Positions 1 through 8,459 of a stretch of DNA of 60,992 nt are shown piece by piece. Positions within the stretch are counted from its first letter, which is position 1. The number at the start of each line of letters is the position of its first letter. The notes under the pieces were generated by a model, which was not told where the DNA came from, did not search any database, and saw nothing but the letters and a program-made list of their open reading frames with translations. Location: positions 1 through 60,992 of the forward strand of contig JANWHW010000009.1 in assembly GCA_025450195.1 (NCBI GenBank). Reading direction: 5' to 3'. A program made the position numbers and the translations under genes. The DNA is from Solirubrobacterales bacterium (GTDB lineage: Bacteria > Actinomycetota > Thermoleophilia > Solirubrobacterales > 70-9).

Positions 1-1003
1 GCCCCACCTCGTCGAGCGTGCGCGGATGCTCGCCGCCGAGCCCGTAGCGCAGCTCGAGCACTCGGCGCTCGCGGTAGGAGAGGTTCTCCAGCGCTTCCTT
101 CAGCGCCTCTTTGGTGAGCAGGTCGGCAGCTCGGTCGAACGGAGACTCGGCCTTCTCATCGGCGATGAACTGGCCGAACTCTGACTCCTCCTCGTCGCCA
201 ACCGGCTTCTCCAGCGAAACGGGGGCCTGAGCGGAGCGCTTGATCGAATCGACCTCCTCGGGGTCGATTCCGGTCACATCGGCGATCTCCTCGGGCGTGG
301 GCTCACGGCCCAGCTCGGTGACCAGCTTGCGCTCGGCGCGGCCAATCTTGTTGAGCTTCTCGACCACGTGGACCGGGATGCGGATCGTCCGCGCCTTGTC
401 GGCGAGCGCACGGGCGATCGCCTGGCGGATCCACCAGGTCGCGTAGGTCGAGAACTTGAATCCCTTGCGGTAGTCGAACTTCTCCGCGGCGCGAACGAGG
501 CCCAGCGTCCCCTCCTGAATCAGGTCGAGGAAGGGCAGCCCCTGGTTGCGGTAGTTCTTGGCGATCGAGACGACCAAGCGCAGGTTGGACTCGACCATTT
601 TCTGCTTCGCGTCGAGGTCGCCGCGCTCGATCCGCTTGGCGAGTTCGACCTCCTCCTGAGCGGTGAGCAGGCGCACCTTGCCGATGTCCTTGAGGAACAG
701 CTGCAGGCTGTCCGTGGTCATGTCCGGTTTCAGGTCGAGCGCCTGTTTCTGGCGGCGCCGACCTTTTTTGCCGGCCGGCTCGGGCATCGCTTCCGCGGCC
801 GCTTTCTGGGCCGGGTCCATGTCCTCGACAAGCTCGATGCCCGACTTCTCGAGGTGCCCGTAGAGGTCCTCGACGTCGGACTCGTCCAGATCGACCTCCG
901 ACACAGCGGAGGCGATGTCGCCAAAGGTCAGCACGCCGAGCTGCTGCCCGCGCGTAATTAGGCCTTTGACCTCCTCAAGCTCCTGAAGCTCAGCTACCAG
1001 CAT
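1..1003 (-). CDS. rpoD: Principal RNA polymerase sigma factor (SigA/RpoD), C-terminus off window
   Basis: Housekeeping sigma-70 subunit that directs RNA polymerase to -35/-10 promoters. The reading frame is open from an ATG at 1003 to the left edge (about 334 residues seen). Residues 1-90 are an acidic region 1-like extension ending in a basic run (GKKGRRRQ). Region 1.2 starts near residue 99 ([11 protein letters not shown]). Region 2 covers about 137-210 with the hallmark [18 protein letters not shown]. Regions 3 and the start of 4 follow ([20 protein letters not shown]), with the final helix-turn-helix lost off the edge. The start is chosen because it gives the full region 1; only a weak AGACAGG precedes it. 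A structured leader with a terminator-like hairpin lies about 90 nt upstream on the same strand. Confidence 0.95.
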   Translation of the reverse strand, partial: MLVAELQELEEVKGLITRGQQLGVLTFGDIASAVSEVDLDESDVEDLYGHLEKSGIELVEDMDPAQKAAAEAMPEPAGKKGRRRQKQALDLKPDMTTDSLQLFLKDIGKVRLLTAQEEVELAKRIERGDLDAKQKMVESNLRLVVSIAKNYRNQGLPFLDLIQEGTLGLVRAAEKFDYRKGFKFSTYATWWIRQAIARALADKARTIRIPVHVVEKLNKIGRAERKLVTELGREPTPEEIADVTGIDPEEVDSIKRSAQAPVSLEKPVGDEEESEFGQFIADEKAESPFDRAADLLTKEALKEALENLSYRERRVLELRYGLGGEHPRTLDEVG

Positions 1004-1091
1004 CCTGTCTCTACTCGTTTCTACCCGCTAAGTGGTTTAGTCCTGCTTTTAGTCCCGCCCGTATCAACGCCATCGCGCAGAAGAAGTCGCG

Positions 1092-1118
1092 AAAAAACGG
1101 ACCGGCGATCCGGTCCGT
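1092..1118 (-). terminator. Intrinsic terminator-like hairpin in the rpoD leader
   Basis: Perfect 9-bp stem ACGGACCGG/CCGGTCCGT with a 4-nt loop. On the minus strand it is followed directly by a run of six T. It lies about 90 nt before the rpoD start codon and after no minus-strand gene, so it ends either a small RNA or an attenuated rpoD leader transcript. Confidence 0.6.
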
Positions 1119-1190
1119 GGTGCCAACTACTCTGCGCCGACGGTGCCCTGCAGGCGTTTGATCCTCAAACGTCTGTTCGCATGGTAGTTG
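1097..1190 (-). ncRNA. Candidate structured leader or small RNA upstream of rpoD
   Basis: On the rpoD strand this interval folds into a 7-bp outer stem (1184-1190 with 1124-1130), an inner 7-bp hairpin with a 3-nt loop (1155-1161 with 1165-1171), and then the terminator hairpin at 1097-1118. It matches no RNA family I recognise. It is tRNA-sized and ends near CCA but lacks D and T arms. It could be an attenuator leader of rpoD or an independent small RNA ending at the terminator. The assignment rests on base pairing only. Confidence 0.4.
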
Positions 1191-1214
1191 CTTCAGTTTG
1201 TGAAGTCAAGATCT

Positions 1215-2141
1215 ATGCCCAGCCCAATGCGACATCCACGCCCCTGGCTACGCGCCTTCTGGCACCGGGCCTATCAGGAGAACGTCACAGGGCTGGCGGC
1301 AATGGTCGCCTACAACCTGATGTTGGCCGTCTTCCCGTTCGCGCTCCTCATCCTCTTCGTATTTGGACAGGTGTTGAGGATCGAAGGGGTCGAAACGGGC
1401 GTTCTCGACGATCTACAGCGCCTCTTCCCCAACGTCGAGCAGGAAACGCTCACCAACGTGCTCGATCGAATCGAGGGAAACTCGGCGACGATCGGAATCG
1501 CGGCCTTCCTGGGCTCACTCTGGATTGGGGCCTCCTTCTGGGGGGCGATGGACACCGCCTTCTGCCGGATCTACCACGTCGAATGCCGCGGCTGGGTCGA
1601 GCAGAAGCGCTTCTCCTTCGCGATGCTGTTCGTCGTCGTCCTTTTGATCGCGGCAAGCATCTTCCTGCCGACGATCGAGGCGACGCTCGTTTCCAGCACC
1701 GACAAGCTGCCGTTCGGCCTCTCCGGCATCAAGGCGATCGACACGGCTCTGCTGCTCAGCGCAGCCGTGGTGATCGTCTTCGCGATCTGCTGCGTGATCT
1801 TCTGGGCGGTGCCGAAGGGCCACATGCCCTGGCGGGCGGTCTGGCCGGGAGCGATCTTCGTAACGGTCGGCGTCACTATCGCCAACTGGCTGTTCCCTAT
1901 CTACCTCTCGAACGTATCCAGCCTCTCACAACTTGGCACGACCCTTGGCTTCGTCCTCATCGCCCTACTGTGGTTCTACATGCTGAGCCTGGGGTTGATG
2001 GCCGGTGCGGTGATCAACAGCCTTCGCCACGAGCTGCACGACACCGGGGAACTGCCCTATGCGACAGCGGAGGATGTCGCTCGACGGAAGCGGAAAGCAG
2101 ACGGGGACTGCGGCTGCGGCGGGGGCGATTCCGCGAATTAG
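1215..2141 (+). CDS. YihY/BrkB family (UPF0761) inner-membrane protein
   Basis: Polytopic membrane protein of the YihY/virulence factor BrkB family; its biochemical role is not established. About six hydrophobic segments are visible, starting with YNLMLAVFPFALLILFVFG, and the family pattern LAAMVAYNLMLAVFP and LWIGASFWGAMDTAF is clear. The cytoplasmic tail is charged and ends in a Cys/Gly-rich CGCGGG run. The frame is open from a TTG at 1188, but that would overlap the structured RNA; ATG 1215 (or 1227) is the more natural start, with only a weak upstream AAG. The 3' end overlaps the convergent LLM gene by 4 bp. Confidence 0.8.
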   Translation: MPSPMRHPRPWLRAFWHRAYQENVTGLAAMVAYNLMLAVFPFALLILFVFGQVLRIEGVETGVLDDLQRLFPNVEQETLTNVLDRIEGNSATIGIAAFLGSLWIGASFWGAMDTAFCRIYHVECRGWVEQKRFSFAMLFVVVLLIAASIFLPTIEATLVSSTDKLPFGLSGIKAIDTALLLSAAVVIVFAICCVIFWAVPKGHMPWRAVWPGAIFVTVGVTIANWLFPIYLSNVSSLSQLGTTLGFVLIALLWFYMLSLGLMAGAVINSLRHELHDTGELPYATAEDVARRKRKADGDCGCGGGDSAN

Positions 2142-3073
2142 GTGGGAGCCAGGGCCGTAATCAGCTCAGCCAGCTTGTCCGGCGTGGTGATCGGGGTGAG
2201 GATCGGAAGGGTGATACCGCCTTCGACGAAGGCTGCGATTCGCTCCTTCATCTGCTCCGGCGAGCCGAAGATGAACATCTCCTCAATCAGGTTCCACGGA
2301 GCGGCCGCGGCTGCCGCCTGGCGGTCGCCCCCCTCCCAAGCCGCGATCATCGCGTCAATCTCATCGCCATAGCCGAGCCAGCGGTAGAAGGCGGCATAAA
2401 CCGGGACCGTTATGTAGGAGGAGAACATGAATCGAGCCAGTGGCTCGACTGCCTCGCGCTCGCCTGGCAGGCAGAAGAAACGGCAAAGGAGCTCGAAGCC
2501 CTCGGGGGCGCCGTCGAGCTGAGCGGTCACCTTCGGCAGGCCGCTCAGGGGCAGGAAGTTGGTGAAGGCGCCGTCGGCCCGCTCCACGGCCAGCTCGAGC
2601 ATCTTGCCTCGCAGCGCAGCGAGCACGATCGGCACTCGCTGGGCGGGCGCCGTTTCCAGCTTGAACCCGCTGGAAGTGCGCTCTCCGTCGAGCGCGGTGC
2701 GCAAGAACTCGACTGTGTCGCGCACCCTGCTCAGCGGCTTCTCGAACGGGATTCCGTTCCAGCCTTCGACGATCCGATCCGAGGAGGAGCCGATGCCGAG
2801 CACGAAGCGGCCCCCCGAGGCATCGGCTAGGGCCGCTGCCTCCTGGGCCAACAGAGCCGGGCCGCGCTGGAAGACGCCGACGACGCCGGTGCCGAGTCGC
2901 GCCCGTTCGGTCCAAGCGGCGCTGATCGCCAGAGGCGTGAAGCCGTCGGGGCCATTGGTCTCACCGCTCCAGAGGTCGGTGTAGCCAGCTGCCTCCGCCT
3001 GCTTGACGAGCTCCTCGCTGGCGCCCAAAGACGTCGCCGGCAACGGCAGTGTCAATCCCCAGCGCTCAGGCAT
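2138..3073 (-). CDS. LLM class (luciferase-like) F420- or flavin-dependent oxidoreductase
   Basis: TIM-barrel oxidoreductase of the bacterial luciferase superfamily, 311 aa. The N-terminal pattern (LVKQAEAAGYTDLWSGE), the RARLGTGVVGVFQRGP segment and FVLGIGSSSDRIVEGWNG are typical of F420-dependent LLM enzymes. The C-terminal part carries the usual GSPEQMKERIAAFVEGG helix. The substrate cannot be told from sequence. The gene is divergent from glpX, with 27 bp between the start codons, and tail-to-tail with the YihY gene, so it is probably monocistronic. Confidence 0.85.
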   Translation of the reverse strand: MPERWGLTLPLPATSLGASEELVKQAEAAGYTDLWSGETNGPDGFTPLAISAAWTERARLGTGVVGVFQRGPALLAQEAAALADASGGRFVLGIGSSSDRIVEGWNGIPFEKPLSRVRDTVEFLRTALDGERTSSGFKLETAPAQRVPIVLAALRGKMLELAVERADGAFTNFLPLSGLPKVTAQLDGAPEGFELLCRFFCLPGEREAVEPLARFMFSSYITVPVYAAFYRWLGYGDEIDAMIAAWEGGDRQAAAAAAPWNLIEEMFIFGSPEQMKERIAAFVEGGITLPILTPITTPDKLAELITALAPT

Positions 3074-3100
3074 GGCGCGACCCTATAGCCTGCGGCTCCG

Positions 3101-4099
3101 ATGAGGGAGACCTCTCCGACCAAGCCGGATCGAAACCTGGCCCTGGAGCTGGTGCGGGTGACCGAGGCAGCCGCGCTCGCCGCAGCTCGATGGGTGGGCC
3201 GCGGCGACAAGATCGCCGCCGATCAGGCAGCGGTTGACGCGATGCGCTTCGTGCTCGATTCGGTCGCCATGGACGGCATGGTGGTGATCGGCGAGGGCGA
3301 GAAGGACGAGGCGCCAATGCTCTACAACGGCGAGAAAATCGGCGACGGCAGCCCGCCGGTCGTCGACATTGCCGTCGACCCACTCGAGGGAACGCGGCTG
3401 TGTGCGCTCGGCATGCCGAGCGCACTGGCAGTGATCGCTCTTGCAGAGCGCGGCACCATGTTCGATCCCGGCCCCTGCGTCTACATGGAAAAGATGGCCG
3501 GCGGCGAAGAGATCGCCGACCTGCTGGACCTCGATCGCCCCCTGCCGGAGACCCTGCAGCTGATCGCGGAGCGAAAGGGCGGCAGCGTCGGCGACGTGAC
3601 GGTCGTGATGCTCGACCGCCCCCGCCATGAGGACGCGATGCGCGAAGTGCGCGAAGCCGGTGGGCGCATCCGGCTGATCACCGACGGTGACGTCTCCGCC
3701 GCCCTGCTTGCTGTCAGCGAGCGCTCCCCCGTCGACCTGCTGTGGGGCATAGGCGGCACTCCGGAGGGCGTGCTCTCCGCGGCGGCGCTGAAGTCGATGG
3801 GGGGGCAGCTGCTGGGGCGCCTGTGGCCGCGCAATGACGAGGAGAGAAGCGCCGCTGTGGAGGCGGGCTATGACCTCGACCGGATCCTTACGGCCAACGA
3901 CCTCTGCGCAGGGGAGGACGTCTTCTTCTCCGCCACCGGGGTCACCGACGGCGACGTCCTGCAGGGCGTCCGCTATCGCGGCCCCGGCGCCACCACCGAA
4001 TCACTGGTGATGCGTTCGCGCTCCGGCACGGTGCGGCGGGTGCATGCTCGCCACGATCGCTCCAAGCTGCGCGCGATCATCGGCGAGCGCTACGGCTGA
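3101..4099 (+). CDS. glpX: Fructose-1,6-bisphosphatase class II (GlpX)
   Basis: Hydrolyses fructose 1,6-bisphosphate to fructose 6-phosphate in gluconeogenesis; cytosolic and metal dependent. At 332 aa it is of normal length. GlpX signatures are seen in order: ARWVGRGDKIAADQAAVDAMR, then VIGEGEKDEAPMLYNGE (metal ligands), VDIAVDPLEGT, and the C-terminal DLLWGIGGTPEGVLSAAALK. A TATAGC box at 3084-3089 lies 11 nt before the ATG, so the transcript may have almost no leader. The promoter region is shared with the divergent LLM gene. Confidence 0.96.
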   Translation: MRETSPTKPDRNLALELVRVTEAAALAAARWVGRGDKIAADQAAVDAMRFVLDSVAMDGMVVIGEGEKDEAPMLYNGEKIGDGSPPVVDIAVDPLEGTRLCALGMPSALAVIALAERGTMFDPGPCVYMEKMAGGEEIADLLDLDRPLPETLQLIAERKGGSVGDVTVVMLDRPRHEDAMREVREAGGRIRLITDGDVSAALLAVSERSPVDLLWGIGGTPEGVLSAAALKSMGGQLLGRLWPRNDEERSAAVEAGYDLDRILTANDLCAGEDVFFSATGVTDGDVLQGVRYRGPGATTESLVMRSRSGTVRRVHARHDRSKLRAIIGERYG

Positions 4100-4117
4100 G
4101 CGAATTCGCGCAAGCGA

Positions 4118-5230
4118 CTACGCAGGCGTGCTCGCACAGCGAAAGCCGGAGAAGATCTGGCGCCGCTGCGGCAGGTCCCAGTTGCGAAAGCTCGGACGCA
4201 TGACGCTCTCCTGAGTTGCCCAGGAGCCACCGCGCAGCACCTTGTAGGTGTCGCCGAAGAAGACCTCGGAGTACTCGCGATAGGGGAATGGCTCGAACCC
4301 CGGATAGGCGAGAAAGTCCGAAGAGGTCCACTCCCATACCTCGCCCACCGCGCCTAGCTGCGGACTGGCCGCCTCCCACTCCTGCTCGGTGGGCAACCGC
4401 TTGCCGGCCCAGCCAGCGAAAGCGTCGGCGTCGTGCCAGGAGACATGGACGACGGGTCGATCGGGATCGACTGGGTCCCGGCGCCCCATCGCCGTGTCGA
4501 CCCATCCCTCTCCATCGCGCTCCCAGTACATCGGCGGCTCGGTGCCGGCCTCCTCGATGAACTGGATGTAGGCGGCGTTGGAGACGGGGGTGGAGTCGAT
4601 TTCGAACGGGCTCAGCTCGACCGAATGGCTGGGGCGCTCGTTGTCGTAGGCAAAGCCTTCAGAGGATGCTCCGATCCAGTGCTCCCCCCCATCGACCGAG
4701 ACCATCTTCGCGCCGGTCCCAGGGGGCGGCGCGGCCGGCAATGGCTCGATTCGGAGCGGCGTGTATCCATCGACCATCTGCAACAGCTGCAGCATCGTCT
4801 CGTTGTGCTGCAGCTCGTGGGCAAGCAGCATCTCGTAGATGAAGCCTCCACGCAGGAGTGGATCGCCGACATCCGGACCAATGTCGACTGCGTCGAGGAC
4901 CTCGAGGGTGCGCTCGCGGACATCGTCGAGGTAGGCACGGAGCTCGGCATCTCTGAGGATCGGCAGCTGGCCGCGCGTCTTGCGTGGGTTCTCGATCGCA
5001 TCGTAGAAGCGGCCCAGCTCACCGCGCAGCGGCTCGCGATTCCCGATCGTCTGCACCAGCCAGAGCTCCTCGAAGTTGGCGATGTGACCGAGGTCCCAGG
5101 CAAGCGGGCTGAGGATCGGCGAGTAGACGCGGTTGAGCTGCTCGTCGTCGAGCGGTTGGATCAACTCCAGCGTGCGCTGGCGCGCCTCCGCGAGACGGTC
5201 CGCGATCGCTTCCTTGGAGATTGAGGTCAC
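4118..5230 (-). CDS. egtB: Ergothioneine biosynthesis sulfoxide synthase EgtB
   Basis: Iron enzyme that joins gamma-glutamylcysteine or cysteine to hercynine through an O2-dependent C-S bond in ergothioneine synthesis. The N-terminal DinB-like four-helix domain carries the iron ligands: H49 ([12 protein letters not shown]) and the HxxxHxE motif H138-E144 (HELQHNE). The C-terminal FGE-sulfatase (C-type-lectin-like) domain runs from about residue 175 to the terminal GGSW...GFRCAS. At 370 aa it is shorter than mycobacterial EgtB. The start is GTG 5230. No egtA, egtC or egtD lies in the window, so the pathway must be completed elsewhere. Confidence 0.92.
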   Translation of the reverse strand: MTSISKEAIADRLAEARQRTLELIQPLDDEQLNRVYSPILSPLAWDLGHIANFEELWLVQTIGNREPLRGELGRFYDAIENPRKTRGQLPILRDAELRAYLDDVRERTLEVLDAVDIGPDVGDPLLRGGFIYEMLLAHELQHNETMLQLLQMVDGYTPLRIEPLPAAPPPGTGAKMVSVDGGEHWIGASSEGFAYDNERPSHSVELSPFEIDSTPVSNAAYIQFIEEAGTEPPMYWERDGEGWVDTAMGRRDPVDPDRPVVHVSWHDADAFAGWAGKRLPTEQEWEAASPQLGAVGEVWEWTSSDFLAYPGFEPFPYREYSEVFFGDTYKVLRGGSWATQESVMRPSFRNWDLPQRRQIFSGFRCASTPA

Positions 5231-5309
5231 CTCGGTGGCGATGACAAAACCCTAGCGGGACCTGATTACCGGTGTGAGCTCCACGATCCACCCATGCGGA
5301 TCATGAAAT

Positions 5310-5346
5310 GGGGGTATTTACCCCCAAACTCGATGCACATGGGGGT
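5310..5346. promoter_or_regulatory. Paired G5/C5 inverted repeats upstream of the SDR gene
   Basis: GGGGG-TATTTA-CCCCC (5310-5325) is immediately followed by a second arm, so that ACCCCCA (5320-5326) also pairs with TGGGGGT (5340-5346). The alternative pairings just upstream of a TAGGGT box (5349-5354), itself 8 nt before the GTG start, look like an operator. The binding protein is unknown. Confidence 0.4.
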
Positions 5347-5362
5347 TGTAGGGTGCTGCGGC

Positions 5363-6130
5363 GTGAAGATCGAGGGCACAAGCGCGCTGATCGCCGGCGG
5401 AGCCTCCGGGCTCGGCGAGGCGACCTCGCGGGCGCTGGTCGAAGCCGGTGCTGGCGTGGTCATCGCCGACGTTAACTCGGAGAAGGGGGAGGCGCTGGCG
5501 GCGGAGCTGGGCGACGCGGCGACCTTCGTCGCCGCCGACGTGACCGACGCCGAGACCGTCTCAGCCGCGGTCGCACGGGCGGCGGAGGGCGATGGCGGTC
5601 TGCGGATCTCAGTCTGCTGCGCCGGGGTCGGCTGGGCTGAGCGTGTCGCCCACAAAGGCGGTCCCCACAACCTTGAGATGTTCTCGAAGGTGATCTCGAT
5701 CAACCTGATCGGGACCTTCAATGTGCTCAGCCAGGCCGCTGCGTCGATGAGCGGCAACGAGCCCGATGAGGAAGGCGAGCGCGGCGTCTGCGTCAACACC
5801 GCTTCGATCGCCGCCTACGACGGGCAGATCGGCCAGATCGCATACTCGGCCTCGAAGGGCGGCGTCGTGGGGATGACCCTGCCGGCGGCACGCGACCTGT
5901 CCTCGCGCGGCATCCGGGTGATGACGATCGCGCCGGGTTTGATGGACACGCCAATGCTCGCCGCGCTCCCGGAGGAGCACCGCCAGGCCCTGGGAGCGGG
6001 GATCCCGTTCCCCTCGCGGCTGGGCCGTCCCGAGGAGTACGCGCGGCTGGTCGCCGACATCGTCGGCAACACAATGCTGAACGGCGAGACGATCCGGCTC
6101 GACGGTGCGCTCCGCATGCCGCCGAAGTAG
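5363..6130 (+). CDS. Short-chain dehydrogenase/reductase
   Basis: NAD(P)-dependent SDR, 255 aa from GTG 5363. The Rossmann motif GGASGLGE is near residue 10, the acidic cofactor residue is in VVIADVN (suggesting NAD), and the Ser-Tyr-Lys triad is in [21 protein letters not shown]. The overall pattern ([17 protein letters not shown] and the C-terminal [13 protein letters not shown]) resembles type II 3-hydroxyacyl-CoA dehydrogenases (HSD17B10-like). The frame stays open 23 codons further, but that extension runs through the palindromes; the GTG lies 8 nt after TAGGGT, fitting a leaderless start. Substrate unproven. Confidence 0.88.
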   Translation: MKIEGTSALIAGGASGLGEATSRALVEAGAGVVIADVNSEKGEALAAELGDAATFVAADVTDAETVSAAVARAAEGDGGLRISVCCAGVGWAERVAHKGGPHNLEMFSKVISINLIGTFNVLSQAAASMSGNEPDEEGERGVCVNTASIAAYDGQIGQIAYSASKGGVVGMTLPAARDLSSRGIRVMTIAPGLMDTPMLAALPEEHRQALGAGIPFPSRLGRPEEYARLVADIVGNTMLNGETIRLDGALRMPPK

Positions 6131-6156
6131 TCCGATCCCACTAAACACTCCACCCC

Positions 6157-6162
6157 TACAAT
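6157..6162 (+). promoter_or_regulatory. -10 box of yebC, leaderless architecture
   Basis: TACAAT ends 9 nt before the ATG of yebC and no Shine-Dalgarno sequence intervenes. Transcription would start within about 3 nt of the start codon. Confidence 0.5.
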
Positions 6163-6171
6163 CCCACGACC

Positions 6172-6921
6172 ATGTCCGGGCATTCGAAGTGGGCCTCCAT
6201 CAAGCACAAGAAGGGCGCCGCCGACGCGAAACGCGGCAAGCTCTTCTCGAAGCTTGCGAGGGCGATCATCGTCGCGGCCCGCGATGGGGGTGGCGACCCG
6301 GACGGCAATCCGACCTTGGCCACGGCCATCCAGAAGGCCCGCGACGCTTCGATGCCCAAGGACAACATCCAGCGAGCGATCGACCGCGGCACCGGGGCCA
6401 GCGGAGACGCAGAGGCGATCGAGCAGATTGTCTTCGAGGGGTATGGCCCCGGAGGCGCCGCGATCTTGGTCGACGCCTTGACCGACAATCGCAATCGCAC
6501 CACAGCCGACGTCCGCCTCGCCTTCACCAAGCACAACAGCAGCCTTGGAGAGCCCGGCTCGGTGGCATGGATCTTCGAGAAACGCGGGGTCGTTGTGGTG
6601 GACGGCAGCCGCTACGGCGAGGATGACCTGATCACGGCGATCGACGCCGGCGCCGAGGATGTTCGGGAGGACGGCGGCCTGCTGCGGGTGATCTCGGCGC
6701 CGAGTGCCTTGGCCAAAGTTCGCGAAGCCCTGGAGGGCTCGGATGTGGAGATCCAGTCAGCCGACGTAGTCATTGAGCCGAAGAGCACCGTCGAAGTGAA
6801 GGGGAGCGATGCGAAATCGCTGCTCAATCTGATCGAGACACTCGAAGAGCACGACGACGTCAGCGAAGTCCACGCGAACTTCGATATCCCCGAGGAGATC
6901 CTCGAAAGCGTCATTGCCTGA
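6172..6921 (+). CDS. yebC: YebC/PmpR family protein
   Basis: 249-aa member of the YebC/TACO1 family. Members have been described as transcriptional regulators and, more recently, as factors helping ribosomes through proline-rich stretches. The invariant N-terminus MSGHSKWASIKHKKGAADAK and GKLFSKLARAI are present, followed by NPTLATAIQKARDASMPKDN and FEGYGPGGAAILVDALTDN. Unlike many bacteria, ruvC does not follow; a structured minus-strand interval does. Confidence 0.95.
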   Translation: MSGHSKWASIKHKKGAADAKRGKLFSKLARAIIVAARDGGGDPDGNPTLATAIQKARDASMPKDNIQRAIDRGTGASGDAEAIEQIVFEGYGPGGAAILVDALTDNRNRTTADVRLAFTKHNSSLGEPGSVAWIFEKRGVVVVDGSRYGEDDLITAIDAGAEDVREDGGLLRVISAPSALAKVREALEGSDVEIQSADVVIEPKSTVEVKGSDAKSLLNLIETLEEHDDVSEVHANFDIPEEILESVIA

Positions 6922-6962
6922 GTCAGCAAACGGGCTCTCCGGGACACATCGAGGCAAATAGC

Positions 6963-6990
6963 GCCAGGACCGCCCGAAGGCGGCCCTGGC
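6963..6990 (-). terminator. UUCG-capped 12-bp hairpin
   Basis: On the minus strand 6990-6979 pairs with 6974-6963 to give a 12-bp stem with one G-U pair, closed by C(UUCG)G. On the plus strand the same position is an A-C mismatch, so the minus-strand RNA is the better folder. The following UAUUUG is only weakly U-rich. It may end a minus-strand transcript, and yebC transcripts as well. Confidence 0.5.
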
Positions 6991-7101
6991 CAGGTGCTTG
7001 GAGCGAGCGCGGGAACGACGACCGGGTGGGACAAAGCCCGGCTCCCTGCGTCCGCCGGTGCCCGGGGTGGATTCCACCGGGCGCCCAAACCAGTGCGGCG
7101 C

Positions 7102-7146
7102 CTAGCGGCCCTGCACCTCCAGAGTCCCCTGAAGCATGTGAATCAA
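7102..7146 (-). CDS. Possible tiny ORF behind an extended Shine-Dalgarno
   Basis: On the minus strand AGAAAGGAGGTGGTCC (7167-7152) is an almost complete complement of the 16S 3' tail, far stronger than any other ribosome site in the window. Ten nucleotides after GGAGG a TTG begins a 14-residue frame (MIHMLQGTLEVQGR); an ATG at 7137 would give 11 residues. Downstream the minus strand is rich in hairpins, including CCCGGTGGA..TCCACC at about 7062-7080, and ends with the UUCG hairpin at 6963. It may be a leader peptide, a tiny protein or part of a structured RNA. No family recognised. Confidence 0.3.
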   Translation of the reverse strand: MIHMLQGTLEVQGR

Positions 7147-7316
7147 AATAGGACCACCTCCTTTCTCTGGTGATCCGGATTGAAGCAAACTCAGCGGCGC
7201 TGAGAGCAAGCTCGGTGACCGAGAAGAATCGACTACCGTCCTCACAGATGGAGACCTCAGCCCAACCGAAGGATCGCGACAGACTTCCGGCCGATCCCGT
7301 GAAGGAGCCAAGCCCG

Positions 7317-7922
7317 ATGTACAGGGTGGCGATGGCGATCTGCCGGCCGGCGGCGATCTGGGGACGGCTGCAGGTGGAGGGCCTCGACGCCCTGCCAGAG
7401 AGCGGGCCGGTGCTGGTGGTCGGCAACCACGACAGCCACTGGGACTCGGTGACGGTTGGCGTGGCGGCGATCCGTCGCCGTCAGATCAAGGCATTGGCGA
7501 AATCGGAATTGTGGGACGTGCGTGGCTTGGCCCCAATCCTCAATGGCATGGGCCAAATCCCCATCGAACGGAACGCCGGCGATGCGGGTGCATTGGCACG
7601 GGCGATCGAAGAGCTGCGTCGCGGCGCCTGCATCGGTGTCTTCCCCGAAGGGACCCGTTCGCGCGGCAAGGTGCTGCGGGCGCGCAGCGGGGTTGGGCGT
7701 CTGGCGCTCGAGGTTCCCGAGGCGAAACTGGTCTGCGTCGCGGTCGAGGGGACGACCGGCTACACGAGGTTCCCACGCCGCCCCCGTGTGCGAGCTCGCT
7801 TCTTCGAGCCCGCCGGTGGTCAGGCCCAACGCGACGAGCAGCCAGGTGAGCTCGCCGCAAGGCTGCTCGCCGAGATCCGTGCGCTCGTCCCTCCAGCCGG
7901 GCCGGGGCGCAAGAGCGGCTAA
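7317..7922 (+). CDS. PlsC-type 1-acyl-glycerol-3-phosphate acyltransferase family protein
   Basis: Membrane-associated acyltransferase of phospholipid synthesis, probably acylating lysophosphatidate or a related lipid. The HX4D catalytic motif is NHDSHWDS, the glycerol-phosphate site is FPEGTRSRGKV, and GQIPIERN and the late VAVEGTTGYT block also fit. From ATG 7317 it is 201 aa, preceded by AAGGAG with 9-nt spacing, and starts MYRVAMAICRPAA like the family. A longer frame reaches a GTG at 7170 but the extra 49 residues are low in complexity and unlike the family. Confidence 0.87.
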   Translation: MYRVAMAICRPAAIWGRLQVEGLDALPESGPVLVVGNHDSHWDSVTVGVAAIRRRQIKALAKSELWDVRGLAPILNGMGQIPIERNAGDAGALARAIEELRRGACIGVFPEGTRSRGKVLRARSGVGRLALEVPEAKLVCVAVEGTTGYTRFPRRPRVRARFFEPAGGQAQRDEQPGELAARLLAEIRALVPPAGPGRKSG

Positions 7923-7937
7923 ATCCTCTGACTTCGG

Positions 7938-7964
7938 TTGACGGCGGCGACCGGGTACTACCTT
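7938..7964 (+). promoter_or_regulatory. Promoter of the ohr gene
   Basis: TTGACG (7938-7943), a 15-nt spacer and TACCTT (7959-7964), then 7 nt to the ATG of the Ohr gene. This implies a transcript starting at or next to the start codon. Confidence 0.45.
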
Positions 7965-7971
7965 TGACGAC

Positions 7972-8412
7972 ATGGGCAACAAGGTTCTCTACACAGCCAA
8001 AGCGCACGTAACCGGTGGCAGGATGGCGGGCCACGGCAGCACCTCCGATGGATCGCTGGAAGTGGACCTCCGGATCCCGCCCGAGCTGGGCGGCAAAGAG
8101 CCCGGGACTAACCCGGAGCAGCTCTTCGCTGTCGGCTACGCGGCCTGCTTCGAGAGCGCCCTTGCCACCGTCGCCAGGCGACAGAAGCTCGAGGTTGGCG
8201 AGGTCGAGATCGACTCCAAGGTGATGTTGGTCACCGGCGAAGACCGCATTTTTACTATCGCGGTTGAGCTTGCCGTGACGCTGCCGTCAGTCGAAGGAGA
8301 CGCCGCGGTGGACTTGGTCGAGGCCGCTCACAAGGTCTGCCCCTACTCGAACGCAACCCGGGGCAACATCGACGTGACGCTGAGCGCCAACGGGGCCCCG
8401 GTCGACCTTTAA
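7972..8412 (+). CDS. ohr: Ohr/OsmC family organic hydroperoxide resistance protein
   Basis: Thiol peroxidase that reduces organic hydroperoxides, 146 aa. The two redox cysteines are in GYAACFESAL (peroxidatic) and VCPYSNATRGN (resolving), and the N-terminal VLYTAKAHVTGGRMAGHGSTSDG and NPEQLFAVGYAACF match Ohr more than plain OsmC. No OhrR-type repressor lies next to it. The two Cys are in the expected positions, so the enzyme looks intact. Confidence 0.93.
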   Translation: MGNKVLYTAKAHVTGGRMAGHGSTSDGSLEVDLRIPPELGGKEPGTNPEQLFAVGYAACFESALATVARRQKLEVGEVEIDSKVMLVTGEDRIFTIAVELAVTLPSVEGDAAVDLVEAAHKVCPYSNATRGNIDVTLSANGAPVDL

Positions 8413-8459
8413 GCAATCACATAGTCCAAGGTCTCACCGTGGCTGAGCAATCCAAGGCC

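Noticed and set aside
368..961. 197-aa plus-strand ORF
   Set aside because: It is antisense to rpoD, whose protein match is unambiguous.
1118..1191. tRNA-sized minus-strand interval with a 7-bp stem and CCA-like end
   Set aside because: No D-arm or T-arm consensus (no GGTTCRA-type loop), and the acceptor stem does not register with the CCA end.
7152..7167. 16S rRNA 3'-end-like sequence (CCACCTCCTTTCT) on the plus strand
   Set aside because: No rRNA precedes it; it is better explained as a strong Shine-Dalgarno on the minus strand.
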